From: CAWJMD01 sp963700925
Lineage (GTDB): Bacteria > Actinomycetota > Actinomycetes > Actinomycetales > CAWJMD01
Length of the DNA: 64,000 nucleotides
NCBI GenBank assembly: GCA_963700925.1
Contig: OY969553.1
Span: forward strand, 4,464,001-4,528,000
Reading direction: 5' to 3'
Shown here piece after piece: positions 1 to 7,620 of this stretch; the first letter of the stretch is position 1, and each line of letters begins with the position of its first letter. The notes below the pieces were generated by a model. That model was not told the DNA's origin, did no database searches, and saw nothing but the letters and a program-made list of their open reading frames with translations. Position numbers and translations under genes: made by a program.

Positions 1-219
1 GCGAGCCTCACGCTCGCGAGCCGCCTCCGAGAGTGGCCGGAGTGGCTGCTCGTCGTCGGTGGCATCCTGGGTGCCTTGGCAGGTGCCCGCACCCAGACAC
101 GAACCCAGACACGAACCCAGACAAGAACCCAGACACGAACACGGACGCGATCGGACGGGTCCGCGGCGGACGAGGCACCGGAGCTCTCGACGGCGGAGAA
201 GGCGGAGGAGAGCGCGTGA
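1..219 (+). CDS. lnt: Apolipoprotein N-acyltransferase, C-terminal end (partial)
   Basis: Only the last 72 codons are in the window. They read as a hydrophobic helix (WLLVVGGILGALAG) followed by a charged, low-complexity cytoplasmic tail. Lnt N-acylates lipoproteins in the membrane. The call rests on the terminal transmembrane helix and on position directly before the polyprenol-phosphomannose synthase gene, which it overlaps (its TGA at 217-219 lies inside the GTGA of ppm1). In Mycobacterium tuberculosis the two domains are one polypeptide; here they are separate, overlapping genes. The tail contains a TQTR repeat encoded by a 12-bp tandem repeat. Confidence is moderate because the catalytic part is missing. 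Confidence 0.6.
   Translation, partial: ASLTLASRLREWPEWLLVVGGILGALAGARTQTRTQTRTQTRTQTRTRTRSDGSAADEAPELSTAEKAEESA
91..150 (+). repeat. 12-bp tandem repeat in the lnt tail
   Basis: Five consecutive 12-bp units starting at 91, 103, 115, 127 and 139, with consensus ACCCAGACACGA. Units 1, 2 and 4 are identical, unit 3 has one change and unit 5 is diverged. Read in the lnt frame each unit encodes Thr-Gln-Thr-Arg. The unit length is a multiple of three, so copy-number change would not shift the frame. Confidence 0.9.
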
Positions 220-986
220 AGGTCCTGGTCATCACCCCGACCTACAACGAGCGCCTCCCACTGCCCGGAACATTGAGCCGCTTGCGCGCAGCCGTGCCCG
301 ACGCCGACGTGCTCGTCGTCGACGACGCCAGCCCCGACGGCACCGGTGACCTCGCCGACGCCAAGGCGGCGGACGACCCCGCGGTGCACGTGCTGCACCG
401 TCCCGGCAAGGCCGGCCTCGGGGCCGCCTACCGGGCGGGTTTCGCGTGGGGGCTGGATCGGGACTACGACGTGCTGGTCGAGATGGACGCCGACGGGTCG
501 CACCAGCCCGAGCAGCTGCCCGCCCTGCTCGCTGCGGTGGCCAACGGCGCTGACCTGGCCATCGGGTCTCGCTGGGTCCAGGGCGGTGCCGTCACCAACT
601 GGCCCGTCACCCGCCAGGCCCTGAGCCGCGGCGGCAACCTCTACGCCCGGGTCGCACTGGGCATCGAGGTGCGTGACGCCACCGCGGGTTTCCGGGCGTA
701 CCGACGCGAGGTGCTGGAGAAGATCGAGCTCGAAGAGGTCAGCTCGCAGGGGTACTGCTTCCAGATCGACCTGGCCTGGCGGGCGCTGCGGGAGGGTTTC
801 CGCGTCGTGGAGGTACCGATCGTGTTCGTCGAGCGCGAGCTGGGGGCCAGCAAGATGAACGGTGCGATCGTGCGCGAGGCGCTGACGAAGATGACGTTCT
901 GGGGGGTGCAGCACCGAGCCGGCCAGGCCGTGTCGCTGGTCAGGCGGGCTGCCCACCGCGGGCGCTCGGGGAGGTGGCACAGCTGA
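216..986 (+). CDS. ppm1: Polyprenol monophosphomannose synthase (GT2 family)
   Basis: A 256-residue GT-A glycosyltransferase that moves mannose from GDP-mannose to polyprenol phosphate, the lipid donor for periplasmic mannosylation of proteins and lipoglycans. The N-terminus VLVITPTYNE is the start of the GT2 fold; VVDDASPDGTG and the DXD-type motif MDADGSHQPEQLP bind nucleotide sugar and metal. It has no C-terminal membrane domain, as in single-domain DPM1 enzymes. The GTG at 216 is chosen because a strong GGAGGAG lies at 204-210 and homology starts there; an in-frame upstream extension from 33 would be low-complexity. It overlaps lnt upstream and the FxsA-like gene downstream, suggesting translational coupling. 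Confidence 0.93.
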   Translation: MKVLVITPTYNERLPLPGTLSRLRAAVPDADVLVVDDASPDGTGDLADAKAADDPAVHVLHRPGKAGLGAAYRAGFAWGLDRDYDVLVEMDADGSHQPEQLPALLAAVANGADLAIGSRWVQGGAVTNWPVTRQALSRGGNLYARVALGIEVRDATAGFRAYRREVLEKIELEEVSSQGYCFQIDLAWRALREGFRVVEVPIVFVERELGASKMNGAIVREALTKMTFWGVQHRAGQAVSLVRRAAHRGRSGRWHS

Positions 987-1582
987 GCGCGAACCAGAGC
1001 TCGCGCGGGCTCACCGGCCGGCCGGTCAGACAGGGGCGACGGCGCCGCTGGCGGTGGGTCGCGCTGGCGGCGCTGCTGGTGCCCCTGGTCGAGCTCGCCG
1101 TGATCGTCGTGATCGCACGCTGGATCGGCGTGCTGCCGACCCTCGGGCTGCTGGCGGCCGAGACGGCACTGGGCGGATGGCTGGTCGTGCGGGAAGTGCC
1201 TCGCACCTGGCGAACGCTGCGTGACGGGCTCGGGATCGGGGTGGTCGAGGTCGAAGGGGTGCGCGTCACCCACTCACCGACCCGGCTGCCGGCCAAGGAG
1301 CTGGCGGACGGGGCCCTCGTGCTGGTCGGCGGCGCCCTGTTGCTGCTGCCGGGTTTCGTGAGCGACCTGCTCGCGCTGGTCTGCCTGATCCCCTTCACCC
1401 GGCCGCTCCCTCGCCGGCTGCTGACGGCACTTCTCGTGCGGCGCGCGGGGGTCGTGGCGACGCGCGTGCGCGGGCGCTACGAGCAGGGTGGCCAGTCGGT
1501 ACCCGGCGAGGTGATGGAGGGCACCGTCCTCGATCCGGGTTCAGGTCAGGGACCATCGAGGGGACCTCGCAAGGCTCCATGA
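974..1582 (+). CDS. FxsA family membrane protein
   Basis: A 202-residue protein with an FxsA core: helices near residues 30-50 (ALLVPLVELAVIVVIARWIG) and 55-70 (LGLLAAETALGGWLVV), then a further hydrophobic pair near 105-145 (LVGGALLLLPGFVSDLLALV). The LLLLPGF segment is typical of FxsA. In Escherichia coli, FxsA overproduction relieves F-plasmid exclusion of phage T7; its normal role is unknown. It starts at GTG 974 inside the end of ppm1 (13-bp overlap), so it probably belongs to the lnt-ppm1 transcript. The C-terminus is a polar tail. The start is the least certain point; GTG 974 is the best-coupled option. Confidence 0.85.
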   Translation: MAQLSANQSSRGLTGRPVRQGRRRRWRWVALAALLVPLVELAVIVVIARWIGVLPTLGLLAAETALGGWLVVREVPRTWRTLRDGLGIGVVEVEGVRVTHSPTRLPAKELADGALVLVGGALLLLPGFVSDLLALVCLIPFTRPLPRRLLTALLVRRAGVVATRVRGRYEQGGQSVPGEVMEGTVLDPGSGQGPSRGPRKAP

Positions 1583-1610
1583 CAGCCATCAGAACCGGCT
1601 GACAGACGTC

Positions 1611-1641
1611 AGGACCGGCCGCGCACTGCGCGACCGGTCCT
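1611..1641. terminator. Hairpin between convergent fxsA-like gene and rbpA
   Basis: Perfect 8-bp inverted repeat AGGACCGG (1611-1618) and CCGGTCCT (1634-1641), with an inner GCGC/GCGC pairing possible in the 15-nt loop. It lies between two genes that end toward each other, so it may stop transcription both ways. No long T-run follows, as is usual in high-GC actinobacteria. Confidence 0.6.
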
Positions 1642-1671
1642 GTGTCTGGGTACTGGGTTGGTTGTCGAGCC

Positions 1672-2019
1672 TCAGGCGCTGCGCTTGTTCAGAGCCCCAC
1701 TGCGGAGCAGCTCCAGCCGCTCGGTCAGCAGATCCTCGAGCTCGGCGACGGTGCGCCGCTCGAGCAGCATGTCCCAGTGGCTGCGGACGTGCTTGACGGG
1801 CCCTGCCTCGGGCTGCGCGGCGTCGCGCAGCAGTGCTTGCTCGCCGCACCGACACTCCCACAGCGCCGGGACATCGGCCTCGACCGAGAACGGCAGTGTG
1901 GTGACGTGCCCCAACGGGCAGACGTACTCGGCAACCTGCCGCGGTGCCCTGGCGATGCCCGTATCGGACTCGAGACTCGAAGCCCCAAGCCTTGTTCCCC
2001 GCAGACTTCGTTCGCTCAT
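1672..2019 (-). CDS. rbpA: RNA polymerase-binding protein RbpA
   Basis: A 115-residue actinobacterial transcription factor that binds RNA polymerase and the primary sigma factor and stabilises the open complex. The N-terminal tail has the conserved SLRGTRLGASS (family RGSRVG), followed by the core with CPLGH and WECRCG, matching the RbpA core domain, and the C-terminal sigma-interacting helices (HVRSHWDMLLERR, then VAELEDLLTERLELLR). Length matches the family. ATG at 2019 is preceded by GGGAG on the minus strand. A SigR/SigH-like promoter can be seen upstream, in keeping with control of rbpA by thiol-stress sigma factors in Streptomyces. Confidence 0.96.
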   Translation of the reverse strand: MSERSLRGTRLGASSLESDTGIARAPRQVAEYVCPLGHVTTLPFSVEADVPALWECRCGEQALLRDAAQPEAGPVKHVRSHWDMLLERRTVAELEDLLTERLELLRSGALNKRSA

Positions 2020-2071
2020 GGCTACGCTCCCTGCTTCGCCCCGTGCGGACGCGTGCCGTCCACACAGTCCG

Positions 2072-2097
2072 AACGCCTTCGGAGGTGAACCTGTTCC
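2072..2097 (-). promoter_or_regulatory. SigR/SigH-type promoter of rbpA (candidate)
   Basis: On the minus strand GGAAC (2097-2093) is followed after exactly 18 nt by GTT (2074-2072). This fits the GGAA(T/C)-N18-GTT consensus of actinobacterial SigR/SigH thiol-stress sigma factors. The predicted start of transcription would lie about 40-50 nt before the rbpA ATG. Confidence 0.55.
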
Positions 2098-2124
2098 GTG
2101 CGGGGGTGAAGGTCGTGTGAAGGG

Positions 2125-3654
2125 TCAGAGCACGGCCGGAGGCGTGTTCCCGGCGGCCACGATGCCCTCACGGATCCGGACGCGGGTGAGCAGCAGCCCG
2201 CCGAGCACGAAGAACACGACCAGCGACACGATGGCGGGACGGTAGGACCCGCTCAGCTGGTAGACGAGCCCGAACAGGAACGTCCCGAACCAGCTGGTCC
2301 CGCGCTCGGCGGCCTGGTACAGGCTGAAGTACTCCGCTTCGCGCCCGAGTGGCACCAGCTGGCTGAACAGGGAACGGGAGAGCGCCTGCGTGCCACCGAG
2401 CACGAGCCCGATCAGTCCGGCCAAGGCGAGGAACAACGGGAAGTTGCCCGCTGGGAGGAAGAACCCCACGACGACCACCACGGTCCACAGCACCAGGCCG
2501 GCGAGGATGGTGCGCTTGGCGCCGTACCGGCCGGCCAGCCGTCCGAACAACAGCGCACCCCCGAACGCGACCAGCTGAACCATCAGGATCGTGATGATCA
2601 GGCTCTCGGTGGGCAGGCCCAGCTCCTCGGCGCCGTAGACGCTCGAGGCCCCGATCACGGTCTGGATCCCGTCGTTGAACAGCAGGTAGGCGAGCAGGAA
2701 CATCCACGTGTTGCGGTAGCCGCGCAGGTGCCGCAGCGTGTCGGCGAGCTGGGTGAAGGAGCCCTTGAGCAGGGAAGCGCGAGGCGGAGTCGGGCTTGCG
2801 GCGGCGGTCGCCGGCGGCTTGCCGACGTCGACTCCCGTGCCGGGTTCGACGGGGACGGGTTCGGCGGGGATGGATTCGACAGGGACGGGTTCGACGAGCA
2901 CGGGGTCGACCGGAACCCGGTTGCGCAGGCCGAGGACGGGCACCAGCGTGAACGCACCCCACCACACGCCGGCCGAGAGCAGGCTGACCCTCACCGCCTG
3001 ACCCTCGGTCAGGCCGAGGGAGTCGTGCAGTGTGACCAGCGCGAGGTTCGCAGCCAGCAGCAGGAACCCGCCGAGATAGCCCATCGCCCAGCCCCGGCTG
3101 GAGACACCGTCACGTTCGTCCGGCGTCGCGATCTGGCACAGGATCGCGTCGTACACCACCAGTGACGACCCGAGTGCGGTGTTGGCGACGAGCAGCAGCC
3201 CGACACCGAGCTGCCAGTTGGAGCCGGTGACGAAGAACATCGACGCCGCTGCCAGGGCCCCGATCCAAGCGAAGCCTCCGAGCAGCTGGCGCTGGTGTCG
3301 CGACCGGTCGGCGATCGCGCCCACCAGAGGCAGGATCACCGCAGACACCACGGTGGAGAGCGTCACCGCGTAGAACACGAGTGAGCCCGCGCTGATCGGA
3401 ACCCCGAGCACGCGCAGGCTCTCCGTGCAGTCGACTCCCTCGGCGAGGTTCGGGCAGGCGTCGGCACGGGCGACCGCCGTCAGGTACGGACCGAGCAGGA
3501 CGGTGGCGGTGGTGGTCACGTAGGCCGAGTTCGCCCAGTCGTACACGTACCAGGCGCGGTGCTGGCGGCGGCGCGAGGCGGCGTCCTGGTGGAGCGGTTC
3601 GGCGCTCGTGACGTCCGGGGGAGACGAGGTCGGGCCGGCGGCCGGGTCGGTCAT
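2125..3654 (-). CDS. UMF1-family MFS transporter (Atg22-like)
   Basis: A 509-residue polytopic membrane protein with about 12 predicted helices. The N-terminal signature AWYVYDWANSAYVTT is diagnostic of the UMF1/Atg22-type major facilitator family, whose fungal members export amino acids from vacuoles; bacterial substrates are unknown. The segment GAIADRSRHQRQLLG matches the MFS loop between helices 2 and 3. Between the two six-helix halves (about residues 245-290) sits a Pro/Val/Glu-rich linker encoded by a 15-bp repeat. It starts at ATG 3654, 7 nt after the end of the GDPD gene, so the two are probably cotranscribed. Confidence 0.9.
   Translation of the reverse strand: MTDPAAGPTSSPPDVTSAEPLHQDAASRRRQHRAWYVYDWANSAYVTTTATVLLGPYLTAVARADACPNLAEGVDCTESLRVLGVPISAGSLVFYAVTLSTVVSAVILPLVGAIADRSRHQRQLLGGFAWIGALAAASMFFVTGSNWQLGVGLLLVANTALGSSLVVYDAILCQIATPDERDGVSSRGWAMGYLGGFLLLAANLALVTLHDSLGLTEGQAVRVSLLSAGVWWGAFTLVPVLGLRNRVPVDPVLVEPVPVESIPAEPVPVEPGTGVDVGKPPATAAASPTPPRASLLKGSFTQLADTLRHLRGYRNTWMFLLAYLLFNDGIQTVIGASSVYGAEELGLPTESLIITILMVQLVAFGGALLFGRLAGRYGAKRTILAGLVLWTVVVVVGFFLPAGNFPLFLALAGLIGLVLGGTQALSRSLFSQLVPLGREAEYFSLYQAAERGTSWFGTFLFGLVYQLSGSYRPAIVSLVVFFVLGGLLLTRVRIREGIVAAGNTPPAVL
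2843..2917 (-). repeat. 15-bp repeat encoding a (VEPVP)-like linker
   Basis: Five 15-bp units at 2843, 2858, 2873, 2888 and 2903 (plus-strand type GGTTCGACGGGGACG) with several substitutions between units. They encode the Pro-Val-Glu-rich loop between the two halves of the UMF1 transporter. All units keep the reading frame. Confidence 0.8.
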
Positions 3655-3661
3655 GTGCCGA

Positions 3662-4456
3662 TCATGACGGGCCGCGAGCGCTCCTGCGTACCTCTTCGAC
3701 CGCCAGGTCGGTGCGATCCGTGATCAGGCCGTCCACGCCGAGGTCGAGCAGACGGCGCATCTCGGCGGGGTCGTTCACCGTCCAGGCATGCACCTCGAGG
3801 CCTGTGTCGTGGGCCGCGGCAAGGAACCGCGACGTGATCACGCGCAGACGGCCCATCCGCACCGGCAGCTGCAGGCAGTCGACCGCCTTCGTCAGAGCTC
3901 GCAGCACTGACGTCGGAGCGCCTGCCCGTACGGCGCACCAGAAGCGGGCGGCCTCGACCATGCCGGGCGAGGCGGCGACCGGTCGTGAGAGCTGCCGCAC
4001 GGTCGCCCGTCGGCGTCGGTCGGAGAACGAGGCGACGCACACCCGGTCGTGCGCGCCGGTGCGCTCGAGCACCCGGACGAGTGGCGCGGCAGCCCCGGCG
4101 GACTTCACATCGATGTTCACGCGCACGTCGGGCCAGGTTCCCAGCACGTCTTCGAACAGGGGGATCGGCTCGGTGCCGCCGATCAGCGCTCTGCTGACCC
4201 GCGACCACGGCAGCCGTGCGACGCGGCCCGTGCCGTTGGTGACGCGGTCGAGCGCGCTGTCGTGGAAGGCGAGCAACTGTCCGTCGGACGTCGCGTGCAC
4301 GTCGGTCTCGAGGTATCTCGCGCCGAGGTTGACGGCGGCCTCGAAGGCCAGCATGGAGTTCTCCAGCCGACCGTCGCCTCCCGGGTCGAACCCCCGGTGC
4401 GCCATCACCAGCGGCCCGTCGTGGTCCAGGTACGGGGTGCGGGCGCGCAGCGGCAT
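3662..4456 (-). CDS. Glycerophosphodiester phosphodiesterase
   Basis: A 264-residue GDPD-family enzyme hydrolysing glycerophosphodiesters to glycerol 3-phosphate and an alcohol. Catalytic and metal motifs are present in order: MAHRGFDPGG with ENSMLAFEAA (HR...EN), YLETDVHATSDG (ExD) and LLAFHDSALDRVTNGTG (catalytic His-Asp), then INIDVK-like strand VNIDVK and the C-terminal HAWTVNDPAEMRRLLDLGVD with GLITD near the end. There is no signal peptide, so it acts in the cytoplasm. The ATG at 4456 overlaps by one base the stop codon of the peptidase gene upstream on the same strand, and the next gene (MFS) follows after 7 nt, giving a three-gene run. Confidence 0.93.
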   Translation of the reverse strand: MPLRARTPYLDHDGPLVMAHRGFDPGGDGRLENSMLAFEAAVNLGARYLETDVHATSDGQLLAFHDSALDRVTNGTGRVARLPWSRVSRALIGGTEPIPLFEDVLGTWPDVRVNIDVKSAGAAAPLVRVLERTGAHDRVCVASFSDRRRRATVRQLSRPVAASPGMVEAARFWCAVRAGAPTSVLRALTKAVDCLQLPVRMGRLRVITSRFLAAAHDTGLEVHAWTVNDPAEMRRLLDLGVDGLITDRTDLAVEEVRRSARGPS

Positions 4457-5778
4457 CAGCCGCCGAACTCCCAGTGCCAGGCCTCTGGCCGGCTACCGCC
4501 CTGTTGCGCCCACGCCGGGTGGAAGAACCCGTACAGGGGGGCGTTGGCGCGCATCCACTGGTGCTGCGGCGTGCCGAAGGTCTGGATGCCTCCGCACAGG
4601 TCGGTCGCTGTGCCCCAGCCGTGGTTGGAGGTGCCGGGCTTCGCGGCGAGGTGCGGCTTGGCCTTGTAGACAGCGACCTGTCCGGCGTAGTCGCGGTACG
4701 AGTCGGTGACGCAGATCGGGCTGCCGAACCTCAGGGCGTACGCCTCGGACATCCGGTTGAACCCGAAGGCCGCGTCGGCGCGGAGCCGGTGAGCCCCTGC
4801 GGCCCACAGCGGGCAGAGGTTGTCGCGGGGGATCGCACCGTTGGGGTAGCTGCTGACGTCTCCGCCCACGCAGTCGCCGACCGGGCCGGTCACTCCGTTG
4901 CCGCCGTTGCGGCCCGCGCCGGCGTCCAGCCGACGTTGCTCGGCCTCCGCCCGTGCCAAGGCCATCGCTTCGGTCTCGTCGCCGGCAGCGGTCGCGGCGA
5001 TCTCCGTGGTCTCGAGCAGCACCTGCATCAGGGCCACCTGGCCGCGCTGCTGCTGGAGCAGGCTGTCGGCCAGCTCGCGGGCGGCCACCGCCTGGCCTGC
5101 GGCCGCGGTGGCCTGCTCGGAGGCCTCCTCGGACTTCTTGGTGGCGTCCTCCTGGACGGCCTCCGCCTCCTCGACGGTGTCGACGACCGAGCCGCGCCAG
5201 CGTCCGACCAGGTTGATCGTCGCCATCCTCTGGCTGAGGTCGTCGGTGTTCTCCGACTCGAGCAGCGTCATCAGGCCTTCGATGTCGCCCATGTGGCCGC
5301 CGTTGCGGTACGTCTGGGAGGCCCAGCGGCCCAGCTCGCCCTGGCGGGCTCGCACCAGCATCTCCGCTGCGTCGAGACGCTCGAGCTGACGCTTCTCCTC
5401 CTCGATGGCTGCCGCCTGCGCATCGAGGGCGGTCTGCTCTGCTTCCAGAGCCTCTGCGGCGCCCTGCGACAGCTCGTCGACAGCGACGCGTGCGGTCTCC
5501 AGGGCAGCCTCGTGGTTCTCGACCTCAGCTGCCAGGCGCTCGGCCTCCGCCCTCTGCGCGGCCAGCTCCTCTGCCGTGGGGACGGGTTGCACACCTTGGT
5601 CCGCCGCCGCGCCGCTGCCGTCACCGAGTGGGTCGGCCGAGCCGACGTCACCGACGCCGAGCAGCAGCGCGGCCGCGATCACCGGAACCGCCAGCCAGAC
5701 CGCAAGGCGGTGGCGGGGGATGCCGGGTGCGGCGGCGCGGAGCGTCGTCGGTCGGTCTGCTCGAGTCACGATGTCCAT
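4456..5778 (-). CDS. VanY/LAS-type D,D-carboxypeptidase with coiled coil
   Basis: A 440-residue exported protein. Residues about 18-40 form a signal anchor (AVWLAVPVIAAALLLG), about 65-250 an Ala/Glu-rich coiled coil resembling division-associated hydrolase activators, and the C-terminal 120 residues an M15B/VanY fold. Zinc and catalytic motifs are visible: SNHGWGTATDLCGG (SxHxxGxAxD) and WHWEF (HxxW-type end). It probably trims the terminal D-Ala of peptidoglycan stem peptides outside the membrane. The ATG at 5778 is preferred over an upstream in-frame start because the signal sequence follows directly; the ribosome site is weak. Coiled-coil fusion suggests a partner at the division site (inference). 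Confidence 0.88.
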   Translation of the reverse strand: MDIVTRADRPTTLRAAAPGIPRHRLAVWLAVPVIAAALLLGVGDVGSADPLGDGSGAAADQGVQPVPTAEELAAQRAEAERLAAEVENHEAALETARVAVDELSQGAAEALEAEQTALDAQAAAIEEEKRQLERLDAAEMLVRARQGELGRWASQTYRNGGHMGDIEGLMTLLESENTDDLSQRMATINLVGRWRGSVVDTVEEAEAVQEDATKKSEEASEQATAAAGQAVAARELADSLLQQQRGQVALMQVLLETTEIAATAAGDETEAMALARAEAEQRRLDAGAGRNGGNGVTGPVGDCVGGDVSSYPNGAIPRDNLCPLWAAGAHRLRADAAFGFNRMSEAYALRFGSPICVTDSYRDYAGQVAVYKAKPHLAAKPGTSNHGWGTATDLCGGIQTFGTPQHQWMRANAPLYGFFHPAWAQQGGSRPEAWHWEFGG

Positions 5779-6001
5779 TTCATGGTGTCTTTGTTCAGCG
5801 CGGGTCAGGGCGGTGTAGCCGGCAGTGCACGCTCTGCACCGTCCTCGGACGACCGCCCCCCACGAACCCACCGTGCCATGCGACGGACAGCACGGGCCAC
5901 TGGTTCCGGAAACTGTGGACAGTCATCCGGCCGTTGTGTCCGCTAGGGGGCTTTCGGCGTCACTCCTCATGTCGGCAGGTGAGCGCCCAGACCTGAGCCC
6001 G

Positions 6002-6007
6002 TAGGGT
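6002..6007 (+). promoter_or_regulatory. Leaderless -10 box (TAGGGT) of the aldo/keto reductase gene
   Basis: TAGGGT ends 6 nt before the GTG at 6014, the spacing expected if transcription starts on the first base of the start codon. Confidence 0.5.
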
Positions 6008-6013
6008 GCTCCG

Positions 6014-6985
6014 GTGATGCAATCCACAACAACGGCTGCTCGAATGGACCACCGCCAGCTCGGATCGAGCGGACTGACGGTGTCGGTCGTGGGTCTCGGC
6101 TGCAACAACTTCGGTCGGCACATCGACGCGAAGCGCACGCAGGAGGTGGTCGACGCGTGCCTCGACCACGGGGTGACCCTGTTCGACACCGCTGACATCT
6201 ACGGCGGCAGCCCCGGCCAGAGCGAGGAGCTGCTGGGGGAGGCCCTCGGCAGCCGGCGCTCCGAGGTCGTGGTCGCCACCAAGTTCGGCTCCAACATGAA
6301 CGGTGTCAACGGCCCCGACTGGGGGGTGCGAGGCTCCCGCCGGTACATCCGTACCGCGGTGGAGGCCAGTCTGCGCCGCCTGGGCACCGACTGGATCGAC
6401 CTCTACCAGATGCATACGCCCGATCCGGTCACGCCGATCGAGGAGACCCTGGCCGCGCTGCACGAGCTGGTCGTCGAGGGCAAGGTCCGCTACATCGGCA
6501 GCTCCAACTTCGCCGGGTGGCAGGTCGTCGACGCCGACTGGACCGCGCGGACCGCCGGCCAGACCCCGTTCGTGTCGGCGCAGAACGAGTACTCGCTGCT
6601 GAAGCGTCAGGCGGAGGCGGAGCTGGTCCCGGCCTGCGAGCAGGTCGGGGTCGGGCTCCTCCCGTTCTTTCCGTTGGCCTCAGGCCTGCTGACGGGGAAG
6701 TATCGCCGGGGTCAGGAGGCTCCGGAGGGCACGCGGCTCGCCACGCGGCCCGACCGGCTCGCCGCCGCCGACTTCGACCGCATCGAGGCCGTCGCCGCGT
6801 ACGCCGACGAGCGTGGAGTCTCGATGCTCGACGTCGCCATCGGTGGGCTCGCCGCCCAGCCTGCGGTCGCGTCGGTGATCGCCGGCGCCACCAGTCCCGA
6901 GCAGGTGCGCGCCAACGTCGCGGCCGGAGCCTGGCAGCCGTCTGCGGCCGACCTGGCCGCGCTCGACGAGGTGGCGCCGTCCTGA
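6014..6985 (+). CDS. Aldo/keto reductase
   Basis: A 323-residue NADPH-dependent TIM-barrel oxidoreductase. The catalytic tetrad can be seen: Asp and Tyr in FDTADIYGG, Lys in VATKFGSN and His in LYQMHTPDPV. The C-terminal SVIAGATSPEQVRANV binds the cofactor. It resembles the YajO/Tas-like group (AKR11/12-type) acting on small carbonyl compounds; substrate unknown. GTG 6014 is followed directly by ATG 6017, and a further ATG sits at 6044 where strong homology begins (MDHRQLGSSGLTVS). GTG is taken because TAGGGT lies 6 nt upstream, suggesting a leaderless message. The downstream TPR gene starts 14 nt later. Confidence 0.93.
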   Translation: MMQSTTTAARMDHRQLGSSGLTVSVVGLGCNNFGRHIDAKRTQEVVDACLDHGVTLFDTADIYGGSPGQSEELLGEALGSRRSEVVVATKFGSNMNGVNGPDWGVRGSRRYIRTAVEASLRRLGTDWIDLYQMHTPDPVTPIEETLAALHELVVEGKVRYIGSSNFAGWQVVDADWTARTAGQTPFVSAQNEYSLLKRQAEAELVPACEQVGVGLLPFFPLASGLLTGKYRRGQEAPEGTRLATRPDRLAAADFDRIEAVAAYADERGVSMLDVAIGGLAAQPAVASVIAGATSPEQVRANVAAGAWQPSAADLAALDEVAPS

Positions 6986-6999
6986 GCGCGGCCTGGCAC

Positions 7000-7584
7000 G
7001 TGAGCGACCGCACGCTGCGCGAGGTCGTGACGGACCCGGCAGCGGTGCAGGCACGTCTCGACGCCATCGGCGACGACCCGGAGACCACAGGTGAGCGGGT
7101 CGGCCTGCTGCGCATGCTCGGTCGCCTGGACGAGGCGCTCGAGCTCGCACGGGCACACCACAAGGCGCTGCTTGCCGAGTGGCGCACGGGGGCGCCGGGC
7201 GGCACCGACGCTGCCGACCGTGCTGACGCCTCCGACCGGGCCGACGTCCGCGCCACGGCCGCGGCGATCCGACTGGCGCACGTGCACCACTGGCGAGGCG
7301 AGCACGCCGTCGCCGACGCCCTGCTCACCTCGGCCCTGAGCCACGCCGGCGCGCACGGGCATGCCGAGCTGGTCGGTTACGCGCTGCAGCACCGGGCCAA
7401 GAGCCGGTTCGACGCGGGTGACCTGCACGGCGCGATCGCGGACATCACCGCCGCGCTGCAGCACCGTCGACAGCATCACCTCCCGGCCGACCAGCTGGCT
7501 TCGTCCGAGCAGGCATACGCCACCATCGCCGAGGCGTTCCACCGCGCCTTCCCCGACGAGAACCCGCCGTCGTCGGCAGTCTGA
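7000..7584 (+). CDS. Tetratricopeptide-repeat protein
   Basis: A 194-residue, soluble, mostly helical protein. Helical hairpins of TPR type are visible near residues 30-60 (RVGLLRMLGRLDEALELARAH), 85-115 (AAAIRLAHVHHWRGEHAVADA) and 125-160 (ALQHRAKSRFDAGDLHGAI). There is no catalytic motif, membrane segment or signal peptide. It probably serves as a protein-interaction scaffold; no partner is evident. The GTG at 7000 lies 14 nt after the aldo/keto reductase stop and is the first start in frame after that stop, so the two are likely cotranscribed. It converges with the fatty-acid ligase gene across a 36-bp gap with no clear terminator hairpin. Confidence 0.8.
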   Translation: MSDRTLREVVTDPAAVQARLDAIGDDPETTGERVGLLRMLGRLDEALELARAHHKALLAEWRTGAPGGTDAADRADASDRADVRATAAAIRLAHVHHWRGEHAVADALLTSALSHAGAHGHAELVGYALQHRAKSRFDAGDLHGAIADITAALQHRRQHHLPADQLASSEQAYATIAEAFHRAFPDENPPSSAV

Positions 7585-7620
7585 ACGCTCAGTGCCGAGG
7601 AAAGGGACGACGACTCGAGG

